Below, in pieces: positions 23,573 to 35,288 of a stretch of 42,208 nucleotides of DNA. The notes beneath the pieces are model-generated. The model was given only the letters and a program-made list of their open reading frames with translations. It searched no databases and was not told where the DNA came from. Position numbers and translations under genes: made by a program. Within the stretch, counting starts at the first letter, position 1. Each line of letters opens with the position of its first letter. This DNA comes from Ectocarpus siliculosus (Eukaryota; Sar; Phaeophyceae; Ectocarpales; Ectocarpaceae): assembly GCA_000310025.1 (NCBI GenBank), contig FN649748.1:195058-237265 (forward strand), written 5' to 3'.

Positions 23573-26129
23573 ACTCCGAGGTTGTTGGTTGTGCCCCCCC
23601 CGCCCTGTTCGATGTCCTCGGACCGAACGCGAATCGCACCGCTTGCCCTAGCCCCTCCTCCTTCCTCCTCCTCCTCCTCCTCCTCCTCCTCCTCCTCCTG
23701 CCCCGTTACGCTCTGCGGCTCGACGTCGTCGCTCTCTTCGGTACCCAGGGACAGCGTCCACCCTTTAAATCCTCCCGGTAATCCTTCTCCCCTTGACGAC
23801 CCAGGGAATCGCAACTGCTGAAACGATACGCCGCTGGGTAGCCACTGGCGCAGGGCCTGAATCCTTCTCGAGAGCATGTTACCGCCACCGCCGCCGCCTC
23901 GTTCACCCTCCTCGTCTTCTCCCTCCCCCCCCGCTTCCGCGAGGCCACCTTGGTCTCCCTCCCGCCTCCGCCGCCGTTGCCGCCTTCTTCCAAGCCCCGG
24001 CTCCTTCGCCCCGACAACTTCCAGGCAAACAAAGCACGGCGCTCGCTCCCTCGTCGAAAAAGCGAAAGACTCGGAAGGGTGGACGGCAACGATGCGGTGG
24101 TGACGGTCCCCGACGGGCACGTACACGAGGCGCTCGCCGCCGTTCCCCTCGTCCCCGCTCCTCCCTTTACCCGCCGCCGCTCCGGCCCCCAGAAACGTCT
24201 CGCCGACCTCCGCCAGTTGTTCCTTCAGGACGTGGGTCCGCTCGGCCTTCGACAGCGGGGTCAGGGAGGACGCGATTTCGCCCAGCCTTGCCAGGAAGTC
24301 GATCGTCTGTCGGTAGAGCAACGGGGCTTGCTTCTCGCTCTTGCCGTCGCCGCCGCCGCCATCGCCGCCCCGGACACCACCCTTGGTTCTCGCCTGTGCG
24401 CCGGCGGCGGGGGCAGCCACGTCCTTGCTCCCCGCCACCGCCGCCGTCATCGCCGGAGGCGCACGAGCCAGTCGCCCGGAAGACTCACCCCCGCTATCGT
24501 CGCCGCCGCCGCCCTTGTCAAGACTGGCCGGCCGCACGGCGGCGGCGGCGGCCTCAGCGGCCTCCTCAACAAGCCTTCTTGCGGCACGCTCCCCGTTCTC
24601 CGCGATCTCCTTCAGCAGGAGCTCCACCGCTCTCCTCCCAACCCTATCGATGCCGCCGCCAACGCCACCGTCATCGTCTTCTGCCACCGCACCTCCGCCC
24701 TCCGCGGCACTAGCCGCCAGAGAACCACCACCGCCGCTGCCGCCGCTATTTCTGCTGTCTCGGCGCGAAGTAGCCAAGGCGGGCGGATTCTTCCCGCTAG
24801 GAGACAAGAAGTCACCGCCGCCGCCGCCGTCAGACGCGGGGGCTCCGTCTATCGCGGTTGCGGCAGTGGGAGCGGCGGCGGGCAGGCAAGACGCCCTGAG
24901 CTGGAACTCGAGGGCGTGCGCGAAGTAGACGTTCTCCGAGCACCGCGCGAGCAGCCATGCCTCCATCTGCCCGCTCATGTAGTACGAGCCCCACACCAGA
25001 AACGATGCAAGCTGTTTCGCCGTTTTTTTTCGTCGCCGGTTGTTAACCATGTAGCAGCACATTAATGAAGGCATGAACGTGGTCACGTGGGTCACGGCGG
25101 GGGAAGAGTTGCGACGGAGAGAGGGAGGAAGCAAAGAAGGCTGGAATGAAAAGCAAGCAGGCCTGCAACCGGAGTCTCTTCCACACAACCAACCTGTGAC
25201 ACAGAGGGCGAGTCCACGGGATGACAAAAAAGAGACTAAAACCACACACCCGTTCTCCTCACCCTATGCCGTTTGTTCCGTAACGGTAAACTAGATTTGC
25301 CAGCGAGACCTCCGCCACCTCGCGGCGACAGGCAAACAAACCCAGGTAATAATTATCCGGCTGAAAGCTGATACGGCAAGGCTAAATCTGGGCGAGTCAA
25401 TCATACACAGAGGCGATCTTGTGACAAAATTAAGCACCAGCGGCAGCTGCTGCACGCCCTTCAGCAACCAAGCAAGAACAACAAACACGCCCTAACCACA
25501 AACAAAACAGCAGCCAACAACTCCTCCCCCTCCCACCTGCGGCGCGAACGCCTCCAGGCACATCGGGTCCTGCTCCGCCGCCAGCCTCAGGTCCTCCAGG
25601 GTGTCTTCGTAGGCGTACAGGCGGACGATCAGCCCGAACGTGAGCCGAAGCGCCGCGTCCCGGTCCGCCGCCGGGCTGCCGCCGCCGCGCACGCCCCAGC
25701 CGTCCCCGCTCAGGAACGACGCCTGCCACCTCTTCTGGAGCGCGCTCACTCTCGCCGACCAGGCGGCCCTCGCTTCCTGGGGGGCGCCGTACGTAGCGAC
25801 GGCAGGTATGTACCAAGATAGGTGGGCAGTTTGTTGTACTTGGGCAGATGGTTGTATTCGAAAAAAAAAAGAAAAATGGGTGAGAATTTAGGGCGTGTGT
25901 GGTATAGCGAGGGCAGGGTACAAAGATAGGGGTGGGCAGATTGAAAAACGGGTGACGAGAGAAGGGTATGTTGGCCTGAGCAAGAGGAAGCGGGAGCATG
26001 CTACACGCCTTGTGAATACTTTCTGATCCGATCAAGCGCTGAGGGGAAGAAGATGGATACACCACCGTGTGCGCGACCGAAATGTGTCTGTCTACGAGAG
26101 GCTCACGATACCGGAAACACGATCTGAAC

Positions 26130-26161
<32 letters not shown>

Positions 26162-28388
26162 AGGGCCGCAAGGGCCGCAACAGAAGCAGACAGAAAACGG
26201 ACCGCACGCCGAGGCTCCACCTGCATCCGGTCGGCGAAGTAGTCGACCAGCTCTCTCGTGGACTCCTGCCGATGCCGGAAAGACCCCGACCTATTTCTCC
26301 GCCTCCTCCTTCTCCTCCGAGCACTGGGATGAGCGGCGCGGGACTGGGTGCGCTGGCGCTCGGTCTTCTTCGTGGGCGGTTGTCGGCAAGCGCCCGTGAC
26401 GCGTCCGAGGTACGCTTTGGTTTCTTCCGAACCGCCGCTGCCGCCACCGCCGCTGCCGCCCCCCCTTTCCCCAGCCTCCATGCTGCTATCTACACCGCCG
26501 GCGCCGCGACCCAGCTCTTCAGACGAGGAGTAGTCATCGTCGTCATCGTCGTAGTCGCTGTCCGTATCGTGATCATACTGCTCGTCGAGGAGACGTGCGT
26601 CGAGCCGGGAGCCCATGAAGATGGTCTTGTACCTGGGCGCAGGCGCGCGGCGTTTTGATGTTGCGGTGAGACACTCGAAGGAGTGAGGGTACATTCTAGC
26701 GCGACCTTCGGTGCAGCACCAGCAAGTGATAGATGGTTGTAGGAAGAGCGTGGCTGTGTACGGGTTGGAAACTGTGGCTGCTGCGAGCTGTAGCTGATGG
26801 AGTTGATTAGGCGCGGCTTACTTTACTCCTGCTGCTTACCCGTGATGGATGAAAAACGATGTGTCGCGTCGCACCTGTACCGCCACACAGGCCGCGTGTC
26901 ACACGAAAGCCTTAAGGATGTTCCTTCCCCAAACATGCACCTCGTTCCACGAACTTGGTATACATGCGCGCCTACAGCAAACAGCACGAAATGCAGGCAA
27001 TGCTGAGTCGCAAGCCCTACCCCCTCCTCACCAAGAATTTTTTTCTCTTTCACTACCGCTGTTTAAGGGTAGAATTATACACATGGACATTGCTCCTGCG
27101 GTTTGCTTGGGGCTTTTTTTTCGTGTACAACAACACCACAGACGACACACACGCACCTCGGGGTGGGCATGCTGCTCCGGAGGTGGTGCAGGCAGCCGCG
27201 CTGCGCGACGATTGACACGGCCGAGAGTACCAACAGCAGCCACCACAGAAGGGTGACCTTCGGGTCCGGGCCGCCGACGAGCATGGCGATGACCTTTGCC
27301 ACCACGAAGAACATGTTCGCCACCACAAAGGTGTGGTGGAAGCCGGGGCAGCTGAGGCGCCGGCGCTTGAGAAAGCCTAGGACGTGCGGGAGCAAGAACG
27401 CGATTCGCAGCATCGCCAGCCATACCTTTGGAGCGGCGAGGGGGAGAAGAAACGCGTTCAGAGAGAGAAACTTGGGGCATCAGTGCCAACGAGCATTGAA
27501 GAACAGCAGCAGCAGCAGTATTGGCGGTAGTAGTGAAGCGCGGAACGGCCCTCTCAGGTACACGGTAGGATACTTCAGCGCAACCGGCAGCCCACATGGA
27601 ACGGCAACATACCGCCGCCGTCAATCCGTGACAGGATCGCTCCGCAGCGTGGCAACCCAAAACCTTTGATGAGAAGCACACCAACAAGGGCCGAGGGCAC
27701 GATGTTCGACTGAGTCGAAGCAGACTATACCGCTGGTTGGCAGATTTGGATGCGTGTATGGCCCGGGTTCGTCGAGAGACCGACGTCAGCGAACAGCCTG
27801 CTGTAACATGAAGAACGAGATTGCCTCTGTAGCTGCCGCAGCAGACAGGAGTGTCAGACCGAAAACTTGAAAACTTGGTGTCTAGCCATCAACACCTCGC
27901 AGAAACTGCAGTTGAGATATGCTGTACGCGGCACCTTTCTGGACAGACCTGTGCACAGCAAATCGAAAACTCTAGCCGATCGCACAAGGAGAGCGTTGTG
28001 CTGTTCTCCGGCCTGCCAAACGCAAGGATACAGAGGAGGGGGAGGCACTGCCGCTTTTCGTCTGCTGGACGTTGTCGGGGCATTCCGCCCGCTCCGGTCA
28101 CTACAATTCATTGACACAGGCATTCAACACAGGCAGGATTGGTGCCTGGCCGAGGAAGAAGCGACAACGTAGACACTGCAGCAGCGCAACGACTCCAGGG
28201 TTACAAGCATAGTCGCGACGACACAGCCGCTAGAAGACGCTTACCACATCTACCGCCTCCGTCGCGAAGCCGTGTCCATCCTCAATGACGAACCAGGGCG
28301 TCCCTCCAAATTCCAGGGAGCGTTGGAGGTAGATCACGATGATCGCCGCGTCGCAAGAAATTGATACTGTGAACGGCGACACGAACAT
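20101..28388 (-). CDS. Phosphatidylinositol 4-kinase, type III beta class, with a predicted N-terminal membrane module
   Basis: Eight minus-strand exons join in frame: 28388-28245, 27425-27157, 26632-26221, 25776-25537, 25011-22706, 22336-22208, 20959-20737 and 20331-20101. They total 1317 aa. The C-terminal half is clearly PI4K-beta-like. A lipid-kinase helical region (FGLIVRLYAYEDTLEDLR then FAPQ joined to LASFLVW) comes first. Then come APCFVCLEVV, RRVSPWAEEPGWRLLPVIVK (ATP-binding Lys about 1032) and NDDLRQEQ. The catalytic loop DRHNGN (about 1166) is rebuilt across an intron, followed by VIHVDFGF and a final LLVEMMASG. It would make PI4P, probably at Golgi or endosomes. Exon 5 carries long Gly-, Ala- and Glu-rich insertions. 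Exons 1-2 encode about four hydrophobic helices (for example KVTLLWWLLLVLSAVSIVAQ), unlike known PI4K-beta. Alternative starts without them are ATG 26694 and 26616. Kinase call about 0.95; inclusion of exons 1-2 about 0.5. Confidence 0.85.
21010..21056. repeat. (GA)n microsatellite
   Basis: About 23 GA units in PI4K intron 6. Confidence 0.95.
21160..22221. other. Assembly gap (100 N) flanked by two versions of the same ~480 bp
   Basis: Ns occupy 21642-21741. The sequence before them (21160-21641) and after them (21742-22221) is the same from end to end. Both begin with a poly-C run, share blocks such as gattcatggacaaccaac-like and ttttcccggcaatctgga, and reach the splice donor of PI4K exon 6. 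The left version differs mainly where single bases are absorbed into neighbouring G or C runs, as expected from a poor-quality read end. It lies in PI4K intron 6, so the protein is not affected if the right version is used. Confidence 0.9.
22717..24800. repeat. Trinucleotide-rich coding tracts in PI4K exon 5
   Basis: GCC/CCG-type and CTC/CCT-type triplet runs (for example near 22738-22770, 23540-23570 and 23665-23700) encode poly-Ala, poly-Gly and an 11-12 residue poly-Glu on the minus strand. They lie in the variable regions between the conserved helical and catalytic blocks. Confidence 0.85.
26130..26182. repeat. CAG-rich tract in PI4K intron 3
   Basis: About eight CAG units followed by CAA/CAG and a twofold agggccgca. 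It lies just downstream of the exon 3 donor on the minus strand, so it is intronic in this model. Confidence 0.7.
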
Positions 28389-31300
28389 GACGCAATCAGT
28401 CTCGCTACGGTATTCGAACGCATGGGTTGCGCGCAACAGTATGGGTGCACTCCACCACCCTTTCACATCACATGCTGTCGGCGGCTTGCAACATGACGTG
28501 AGGGGGCCGCTGGATGTGTGTTGAAAATGGGGCGGGGGAAAACCACGGAGCACCCATTTTTTGGATCCGGACACACTCCTCCGCACTTCACAGTCCACTA
28601 CCGGCTGTATCGGACGACGCCATTAGTAGGGGTGGATGGGCCCTGCCCTAGCGATCCCACGAATATACACTGCAATCGCGGAGCGGTGGGTGGATTTTTC
28701 CTCCTGCGACACGTAAGCAAGAGCTGCATGCAGCAGGAAAGTAGAAGTGGGGCCGGACCACACCCCGATCGGGAGCAGCAGCACTACTAAATGAATTATT
28801 CATTTTGCGTGAGGTTCGTTCCAGCCGGGTTAGGCCAGGGCGTACTGCTGCAGGACTGGGCCATGGGAAGCGAGGGGGTATGTATAACCGCAAGGAAGGT
28901 GAGATACCCGCAATCAGCTGAAACGCGGGTCTACCTCGACGGCTATTCGCAGCAGAAGCGAGTCACGTAAATGCCCTGCGCCTACTATATATAGTCTACG
29001 TACATAGATAGATAGAAGAAGGAGAGTCGTAGATAGAGTGCGATCCTATCTATCTACTGCTGCTGCTGCTGTTGTTGTAGACTATATACAATATATGGTT
29101 GGTTTTTCGAAGAATTAACTCTTCCAAGCCGTGAAAGACCTTGGCTTGGGCCGACAGAGACGCAGATAAATAGGAATGCGCCCGTGGGCGACCCGTATCG
29201 ACCTACGGACGCAATCCTATCTGCGCCTCCTATGAACTATCCGTCCAAGTCTACGGTTTTTGTGGTTGTGGTTTGGATATATATGGCCGATGGATGGATG
29301 CTTTGTTGCAAGAATCATGGCCGCGACTTCGTCTCTCCTTCTAGGCGTGGGGCATTTACGGTCTCTCACTCGCTTCTGCGGCGAATAATAGCCGTGGGGG
29401 TACATCAATAGGCCCCCGTTTCTACTGATTACGGGTATCTCACCTTGGAGGCATAGTCTGAGACTACCTCCCTCGCGATGCATTCCTTCGCTTCCCCGTA
29501 ATAATAAGTAGAAACAGGGGACACGGCTATTCGCAGCAGGAACTAAGCGAGATGACGAGATTGGAGTGGGGTGGCCGGTGAGGGAGGGTATCGGCAGCAC
29601 GATATGGGTGTCGACGTTCTACTCTTAGCCGGACATCTCGTTCGTCGTTCGTGGGGTAGCGCGCCACGCCCACGCTCCGACCCAGAGGCATTGGAAGGCG
29701 ATCATTCAGATCCTCGCCCACCTGAAGGGACGAGGGACCTCGGCATGACGGGGGTCGGGGGTAGAGCTGGCTGTATGCGGAAACGCCAGCTACGATGACA
29801 CCACAGCTACGTACCTCTAACCGTTGTTGCCAACCCCGCTGAAACTTCGATCGTAACCGCGCGTGTTTGCCTGTGGTAGGTTGGACATAAACCACGGAAG
29901 AGCTTCACAACAACAAACTGCGGTGCTACCACACCACCACAGAATAATTGGACTCGTAGTGTTGCACGTTAGAACGCCGGAACCAGTTCACGTGCTGGGA
30001 GTACACGGGGCATGGGGCGAAGGATTTTGAGCAGCTGCCGTGCCTGCCCGCATCTCTGCGAAGTTGCGGAAGCAACGAAGGTGGAAGAGCGGCATGTACC
30101 TACCGTGGCAAACAGGGGCACGGCCGGGAGCTAAGAGGTTCATGAACTCCGCACGAGGATGAAGAGGAGGCTAGCCGACAACTAGCGTTCAACGAAACGA
30201 CAAGCCCAGCAACAGCACGGGCATGACAACAACCAATGGGGCGGGAGGAGGGCAGCAGACGGACGAGACGGCGAAGGAAGAAAGCAAACGAGGGAAAGCG
30301 GACCGAAGATTCGCGATATGTGCCGGAGTGCCCCTGATTGAGTAGCCCCCCTGCCCATCACTGCACCATTGCACCCTCCACGGGTGATGACGTGCCTGTG
30401 CTGTCTCTGATGGCCCTTTTTGTTGGTTGTTTGTTCCTTTCAGTGGTGGTTCTGGCGATTTTCTTCGTGTTCATTCTCATTTCTGTTCCAATCCAGATGG
30501 CCTTCTCTCTTTTTCTGTAAATTACCAATATTGAACCAGGGAATATATATGCGTATTACCCATCTGGCCCATGATGTTGACTTCCAGTCTCTGTTTACCT
30601 CGCATAGCCTGTGAAGGCGAGCGGAGAGTCTTAGACTCTGTCGTTGACTTCTATTGAACTTGCGGAACCTTCGGATCCATTTTATTGTTGAACACTTGTG
30701 GGAGAATCGACCGCGTCAAGTGTTAGACTATACGGACAGATGAAGGCACTGGATAGAGACATCGGAACGGTTTTCAATGTGAACACAACAACTTATTCAG
30801 GTGCAGGTCTGACACGGTTGATCGTGTTGTCGGCGTGACCATCGCGAGGATTATCGGGAATTCTCGTCCAGCAATTAAGTGCAGAGGTGGTTGCGGCAAG
30901 ACCGCCCCAGCGCGCAGTGTGTTTGGTTGCAAGCAACCGGTCGGAGGGTCAGAGGCCTCCTATAAATGGAGCGCGTGTTCTATGTATGCATGCATACGTT
31001 GAAGCACGCCAATAAATTAAGGGGCAAGCAATAAACGGTATTAAAAACCCCCCAGCAGAGTTGAAGGTAACGCATGGAAAAGGTCGCCAATGGAGTCACG
31101 GGTTGCAACTTTCCGACGAGAGGAAATGGGGTTGCCATCAACGCGAGAATATTAATATTCCCTGAGGAATCTGAATCTGGGCCTAGAATTGACTTAAAAC
31201 CACAAGGGCTGCCACCGCTGAATACAATGCCGATCGCAGACTCAATGAGAAGCACACGAAATGTGTCACACGCGCCTACCCACTGAGTGACGCTGGCGCA

Positions 31301-32019
31301 CGAGATCTTCGAACACTGCGGTGCTGTCGCTGGCTGATGGCATGATGACTCTCAGTACGCTAGATACTTGAATGTACGAAGCCGCCGCGTCCGCTTCAAT
31401 GGGGATGCACACCCAGGACACACCGCTGTACGTCAGGTTACAAAAGCCACTCCAAGACTGTGCGCGAAGTATATGTACCAGCCAGTTATGTCACACCTCA
31501 TATACTTACACTATTATAGCACACCTCTCACATCCTGTGCAGCCATGAATCGACCAAATCACGCCCAACGCCAACACCATACGGTCACGGAAACCCGGGT
31601 TTTTCACGCATGCTGCACCAGCTTCCAAGGTAACTATAATACCAGACACAACGGTATGCTGCTTACGGGCACGTTCGCCAGACTCTAAAGCACTAGTGAT
31701 GCGCCGAACGGAAATATCCGGATTGAGACTATTGTATGTCGTCACCTGCTTCACACAAATTTCGACTATGGGCAGGTGCAGTTTCTTGATGAAACCCCGA
31801 AAAATGCTGAGGAATTGAATCAATCGTGTAAATCACCGCCCGTACTGCTGTCTGGCAGTGATGGCTTGTGCACAGAGTCCAAAAGTCAAAAAGGCGAGCG
31901 GCCCTCAAAAAAGCATCCATCATCACGAACACACAGCAGCTCACCCAACGGTACCGACAGCGCGTCCAAGGGCGTATGTCCTGGCCGACGCCCCAACATG
32001 CTTCGTCTGGAGCTCCCGT
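28389..32019. other. Gene-poor region upstream of the PI4K gene
   Basis: No recognisable gene. It holds the foldback cluster at 28868-29545 and several short frames. One is a 60-codon plus-strand frame at 30338-30520 with a hydrophobic stretch; others are minus-strand frames near 30980-31255 and 31506-31823. None shows a known domain, supporting splice sites or conserved neighbours. The PI4K promoter should lie at the left end of this region if the start at 28388 is right. Confidence 0.45.
28868..29545. repeat. Foldback/MITE-like cluster of inverted repeats
   Basis: The arm at about 28868-28985 (containing aaggtgagatacccg and cggctattcgcagcagaagc) recurs in inverted form at about 29341-29480, with matching blocks in reversed order. 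A third, partial copy in the first orientation lies at about 29490-29545 (gaaacaggggacacggctat then tcgcagcag). It forms a second inverted pair with 29404-29432. The interior (28982-29092) holds a smaller hairpin made of tagtctac and gtagacta plus (TAGA)n and (CTG)n. The layout fits nested insertions or rearrangements of a non-autonomous foldback element. Confidence 0.75.
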
Positions 32020-33660
32020 TCACAAGAAGCCTACGACCGTGCGGAATACGTCCTTCACCTCAAGATCCACCAGAAACGTTACGACACCGCTCAGCCCCGC
32101 ACCTTTGGCTCCAGCTTCAGTTCCAACTTTACCCCCGTCGTTGCAAGGTTGCCCATTGATGTCATGATGGTGCCCAAGAGTTACTGTACCCTCGGTTTCG
32201 TCATTTTTCAAGCTCTTTCCTGGTCGGCAACCCGCTTGGTTTGAAAAACAGCGGGTCTCGCCATTCAATCTCATAGCCGTTTGCTCCTGCCTTCGAAGAG
32301 CGGGAACGAAGCATGACCAGCCAACCCCGTCGACGCCAAGCTCTGTCTGCCGGGGCGCGGGTAAGCAAAAGTCGTACGCGCTTGACCTCAGCTAGGGGGC
32401 AGTCACCGCAAGAAGATGGAAGTTCATGGAGCTTCGTCGCCGGTGTCTCGTCGGCGTCGTCCAAGTCTGTTTCGTCCGCCCCCCATCGCAACAGCAGATC
32501 CACGCCCCACTCTAGGCCGGGGTACTTGAGAAAGCAAACCTGTTGCAATGGCGTTGTCCAACATCATCACAGGTGCTAGCGATAGCTCCATGCCGGAAAA
32601 GGGCTAGCATTGCTTCGCGTTTGTTGAATATTGTGGCACGGAGCAGCGGTGTCCACCCTTCGGTCGATTTGAGCTTGATGTTCGCCCCGGCCTCGATGAG
32701 TGCATCTGTAGCTCCCACCTGGTCCGATGCAGCTGCATGATAGAGGGCGGTACGCCCGTCGCCATTGCAAGAATCCACGTTTGCCCCGTGTTCAAGGATC
32801 ACTTTGAGGATAGACACATGCCCCGATGCAGCTGCATGATGGAGGGCGGTACGCCCGTCACCATCGCAAGAATCCACGTTTGCCCCGTATTCAAGGATCA
32901 CTTTGAGGATAGACACATGCCCAGCCATAGCAGCGTTGTCGAGCGCAGAGATGCCGTTTGGACGCCTCCGAACGTTGACATTGGCACCATTTGTTAGAAG
33001 AGTCTCAACTACGGCCAAACGACCATTCCACGCCGCCCACATCAGCGCCGAATCACCGTCGCAATCAAGAGCATTCTTGTCAGCCCCGCGAGCAATAACA
33101 AATCGGACACGATCTCCACCTGCCCTTCTCCGGCAGATTCATGCAGAGCAGTTCCACCGTAACATCCTCCACGTAGTTGTGGATCTGCACCACCTATCAA
33201 CAAGTCGTTCACCAGTTGTTCGTGCCCTCCGACCGCGGCCTCGTGCAGGACGCCATACTGGCGCACGGGGTCCTTATGGTCCACATCCGCCCCAGCGAGA
33301 ATCAAACTTCTCGCCGCCTCTCCGTGGCCGCTCATTGTTGCCACGTACAGAGCCGGTCTTTTCGGGGACATGGACACAACTTCATGTCCAGCCGAGCTCC
33401 TGCGCGAAGCAGGTCAGTGATCACGCCCGCGCTTCCTCCGAGAGCAGCCGCGTCGAGCAGAGTGCGACCTCGACACCCCTCCATCCCGCGCTCCCGTCCG
33501 CCCCAGCCTCGATCAGCATGTTCACCAGATCCAGGCTGCCGCGTCCGGCGGCGTGCTCGAGAGGTACCCGAAGCCACTCCGCCCACTGCTCCGGAGTTGC
33601 ACCGTATGAAACAAGCTTGAAGATCTCGCTCTCGAATCCTCGAAGGGACGCGCGCTTGGG
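32020..33660 (-). pseudogene. Frame-broken ankyrin-repeat protein gene
   Basis: Continuous ankyrin-type homology on the minus strand passes through several reading frames with no room for introns. It starts with EIFKLVSYGATPEQWAEWLR (near 33640). It changes frame near 33480 (before GRTLLDAAALGGSAG), near 33365 (before SPKRPALYVATMSGHGEAAR) and near 33095 (before ARGADKNALDCDGDSALMWA). It changes again near 32545 (before LEWGVDLLLRWGADE) and near 32230. It ends VFRTVVGFL-stop. From memory the order and wording match a large Ectocarpus ankyrin family that ends with a similar VFR-IVGFL tail, so a full-length gene seems to have decayed by about five small indels. At least seven ankyrin units are recognisable. 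Sequencing error is the alternative; five errors in 1.6 kb would be many. Confidence 0.8.
32724..32921 (-). repeat. 99-bp ankyrin-unit tandem duplication
   Basis: Positions 32724-32822 and 32823-32921 are about 95% identical with a period of exactly 99 bp (33 codons, one ankyrin repeat). Both encode HVSILKVILE followed by GANVDSC and DGRTAL. Such similarity implies recent duplication or conversion. Confidence 0.9.
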
Positions 33661-33958
33661 AAAGAGATGCGTCTGTAGTGCCGCGTGTGTGCTTGTGTGT
33701 GTGAGCAGCAATGACCACCAGCAGCGCCGCAAGCAGCAGGTGTGTGTCTTTATTATTAGCATCGACCGCGCTAACCGGCTGACCGTGAGAGGATTCGTAG
33801 GAGAACTGTTCAATGAAAAGACGTCAGTGTCAGCGGGTAAAAATCAAGGTCCCTGGAAGGGGATCAAAATCCGAAATGTGCGCAATGCGCTGAATGCGAA
33901 TGTCAGTCTGACTCTCTCTGCAAATTCAATCACATACACACCCATAATCATCATAGCC

Positions 33959-34600
33959 CCACACATACCCTCGCCCGAACCTAGGAAGCCACTGATGCAT
34001 AGAGCGGAGGACAGCAAAAGGGTTAGTTCAAGCCCAGCCAAAGCCAGGATATCGTGGTATGCTGCATCTTCTCCCAATTTGAAAATCGTACACTCCCAAG
34101 ATCCAACAGTCATCGTGTCAGCAGCTAGTCTAGATGACCCAAACAAAACAGCAACACCTTCATCATCATATCTCCACACATGCCCTTGCCCGAACCTAGG
34201 AAGCCACTGATGCATAGAGCGGAGGGCAGTAAAAGGGTTAATTCAAGCCCAGCCGAAGCCAGGATATCGTGGTATGCTGCATCTTCTCCCAATTTGAAAA
34301 TCGTACACTCCCAAGATCCAACAGTCTTCGTGTCAGCTCAGCTATTAGATGACCCAAACAAAACAGCAACACATACATCGTCATAGCTCCACACATGCCC
34401 TCACCCGAACCTTGTGGGAAGCCACTGATGCATAGAGCGGAGGGCAGCAAAAGCCCAGCCGAAGCCAGGATATTATCGTGGTATGCTGCATCTTCTCCCA
34501 ATTTGAAAATCGTACACTCCAGATCCAACAGTCATCGTGTCAGCAGCTATTATAGATAGATGACCCAAACAGAACAGCAACACATACGTCATCATACGTA
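33959..34600. repeat. 215-bp satellite, three units
   Basis: Units start at 33959, 34174 and 34389 (ccacacat...cgaacc) and run through gccactgatgcatagagcgg, cgtggtatgctgcatcttct and tgacccaaaca. Identity is about 90% or more by eye, with small deletions in unit 3. The period is not a multiple of three, so the apparent minus-strand frames are not conserved coding. It lies on the 5' side of the ankyrin pseudogene. Confidence 0.9.
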
Positions 34601-35288
34601 CGCCCTTGGTTGGATTGGTGAAAGTGGATAGCCCTCTCGCGAGACGCAGAGTGCTTTGCTCAAGGTCCCAGTTTGCCGACTCTCGTGGTATTATTTTTTT
34701 TTATTTTTCTTAATATGACACCACGAAACCATCTCCATCATAGAAAAAAGTCTGAGACAGATTAGCAATGGATTCATAGCGTCAGAAAAGTACCTGTATG
34801 TCTACGATTTCCCAGACAGCATTATTCTTTTTTGTGAACGTGTCCAGCAGGAATCCAGTATCCGCAGCAGCAGTCAAGTCGTAGTGTTGTAGCAAAATCC
34901 AGGTTGTAGTCTACCCGTTCGTTGTCCACACAAAGATTTGTGATTCCGTGATCGAAAGAGATACCACCGCTGTCGCAGGGTTCAAGGCACAGTCCGCCAA
35001 TGAAGGCTGTGTGGTAGGTGTTGCCATGTGCTCTTGGCCTGCCCGCCCGTGAGGGTCGTGACGAGGCCTAAGGCTAAAAGCTGTGTGTGTGGTGGCTGAG
35101 AGGCGGGCTAACTTGCACTGAATGCGGCCCCGTGGATGTTGGGGGGGATATTGTTGTGCTTCTTTCGCGTATCCCCCATCGGTTGCTGGCCTTGGAATCC
35201 CTGTGGGCGTGGCTGCTTTGCTTGCCAACTCTACCGCCGCATCAGTCTGCACCCACGCTCAGGCAAAAAATCCGCCAGAGGCAATAAC
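34601..35288. promoter_or_regulatory. Upstream region of CCT6
   Basis: Lies between the 215-bp satellite and the CCT6 start codon. It includes a T/A-rich stretch near 34690-34715. No specific promoter element can be assigned. No coding segment recognised. Confidence 0.35.

Noticed and set aside
22420-24928. Long plus-strand frames opposite the PI4K gene
   Set aside because: Shadows of the GC-rich minus-strand PI4K exon 5; the conserved kinase motifs are all on the minus strand.
30338-30520. 60-codon plus-strand frame with a hydrophobic stretch
   Set aside because: No homology, no splice or neighbour support; T-rich intergenic DNA readily gives such frames.
31506-31823. Minus-strand frame of 105 codons near the ankyrin pseudogene
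   Set aside because: No recognisable motif, no supporting splice structure; kept as intergenic.
33844-34215. Minus-strand 123-codon frame across the satellite
   Set aside because: The 215-bp period is not a multiple of three, so the frame is not preserved between units.
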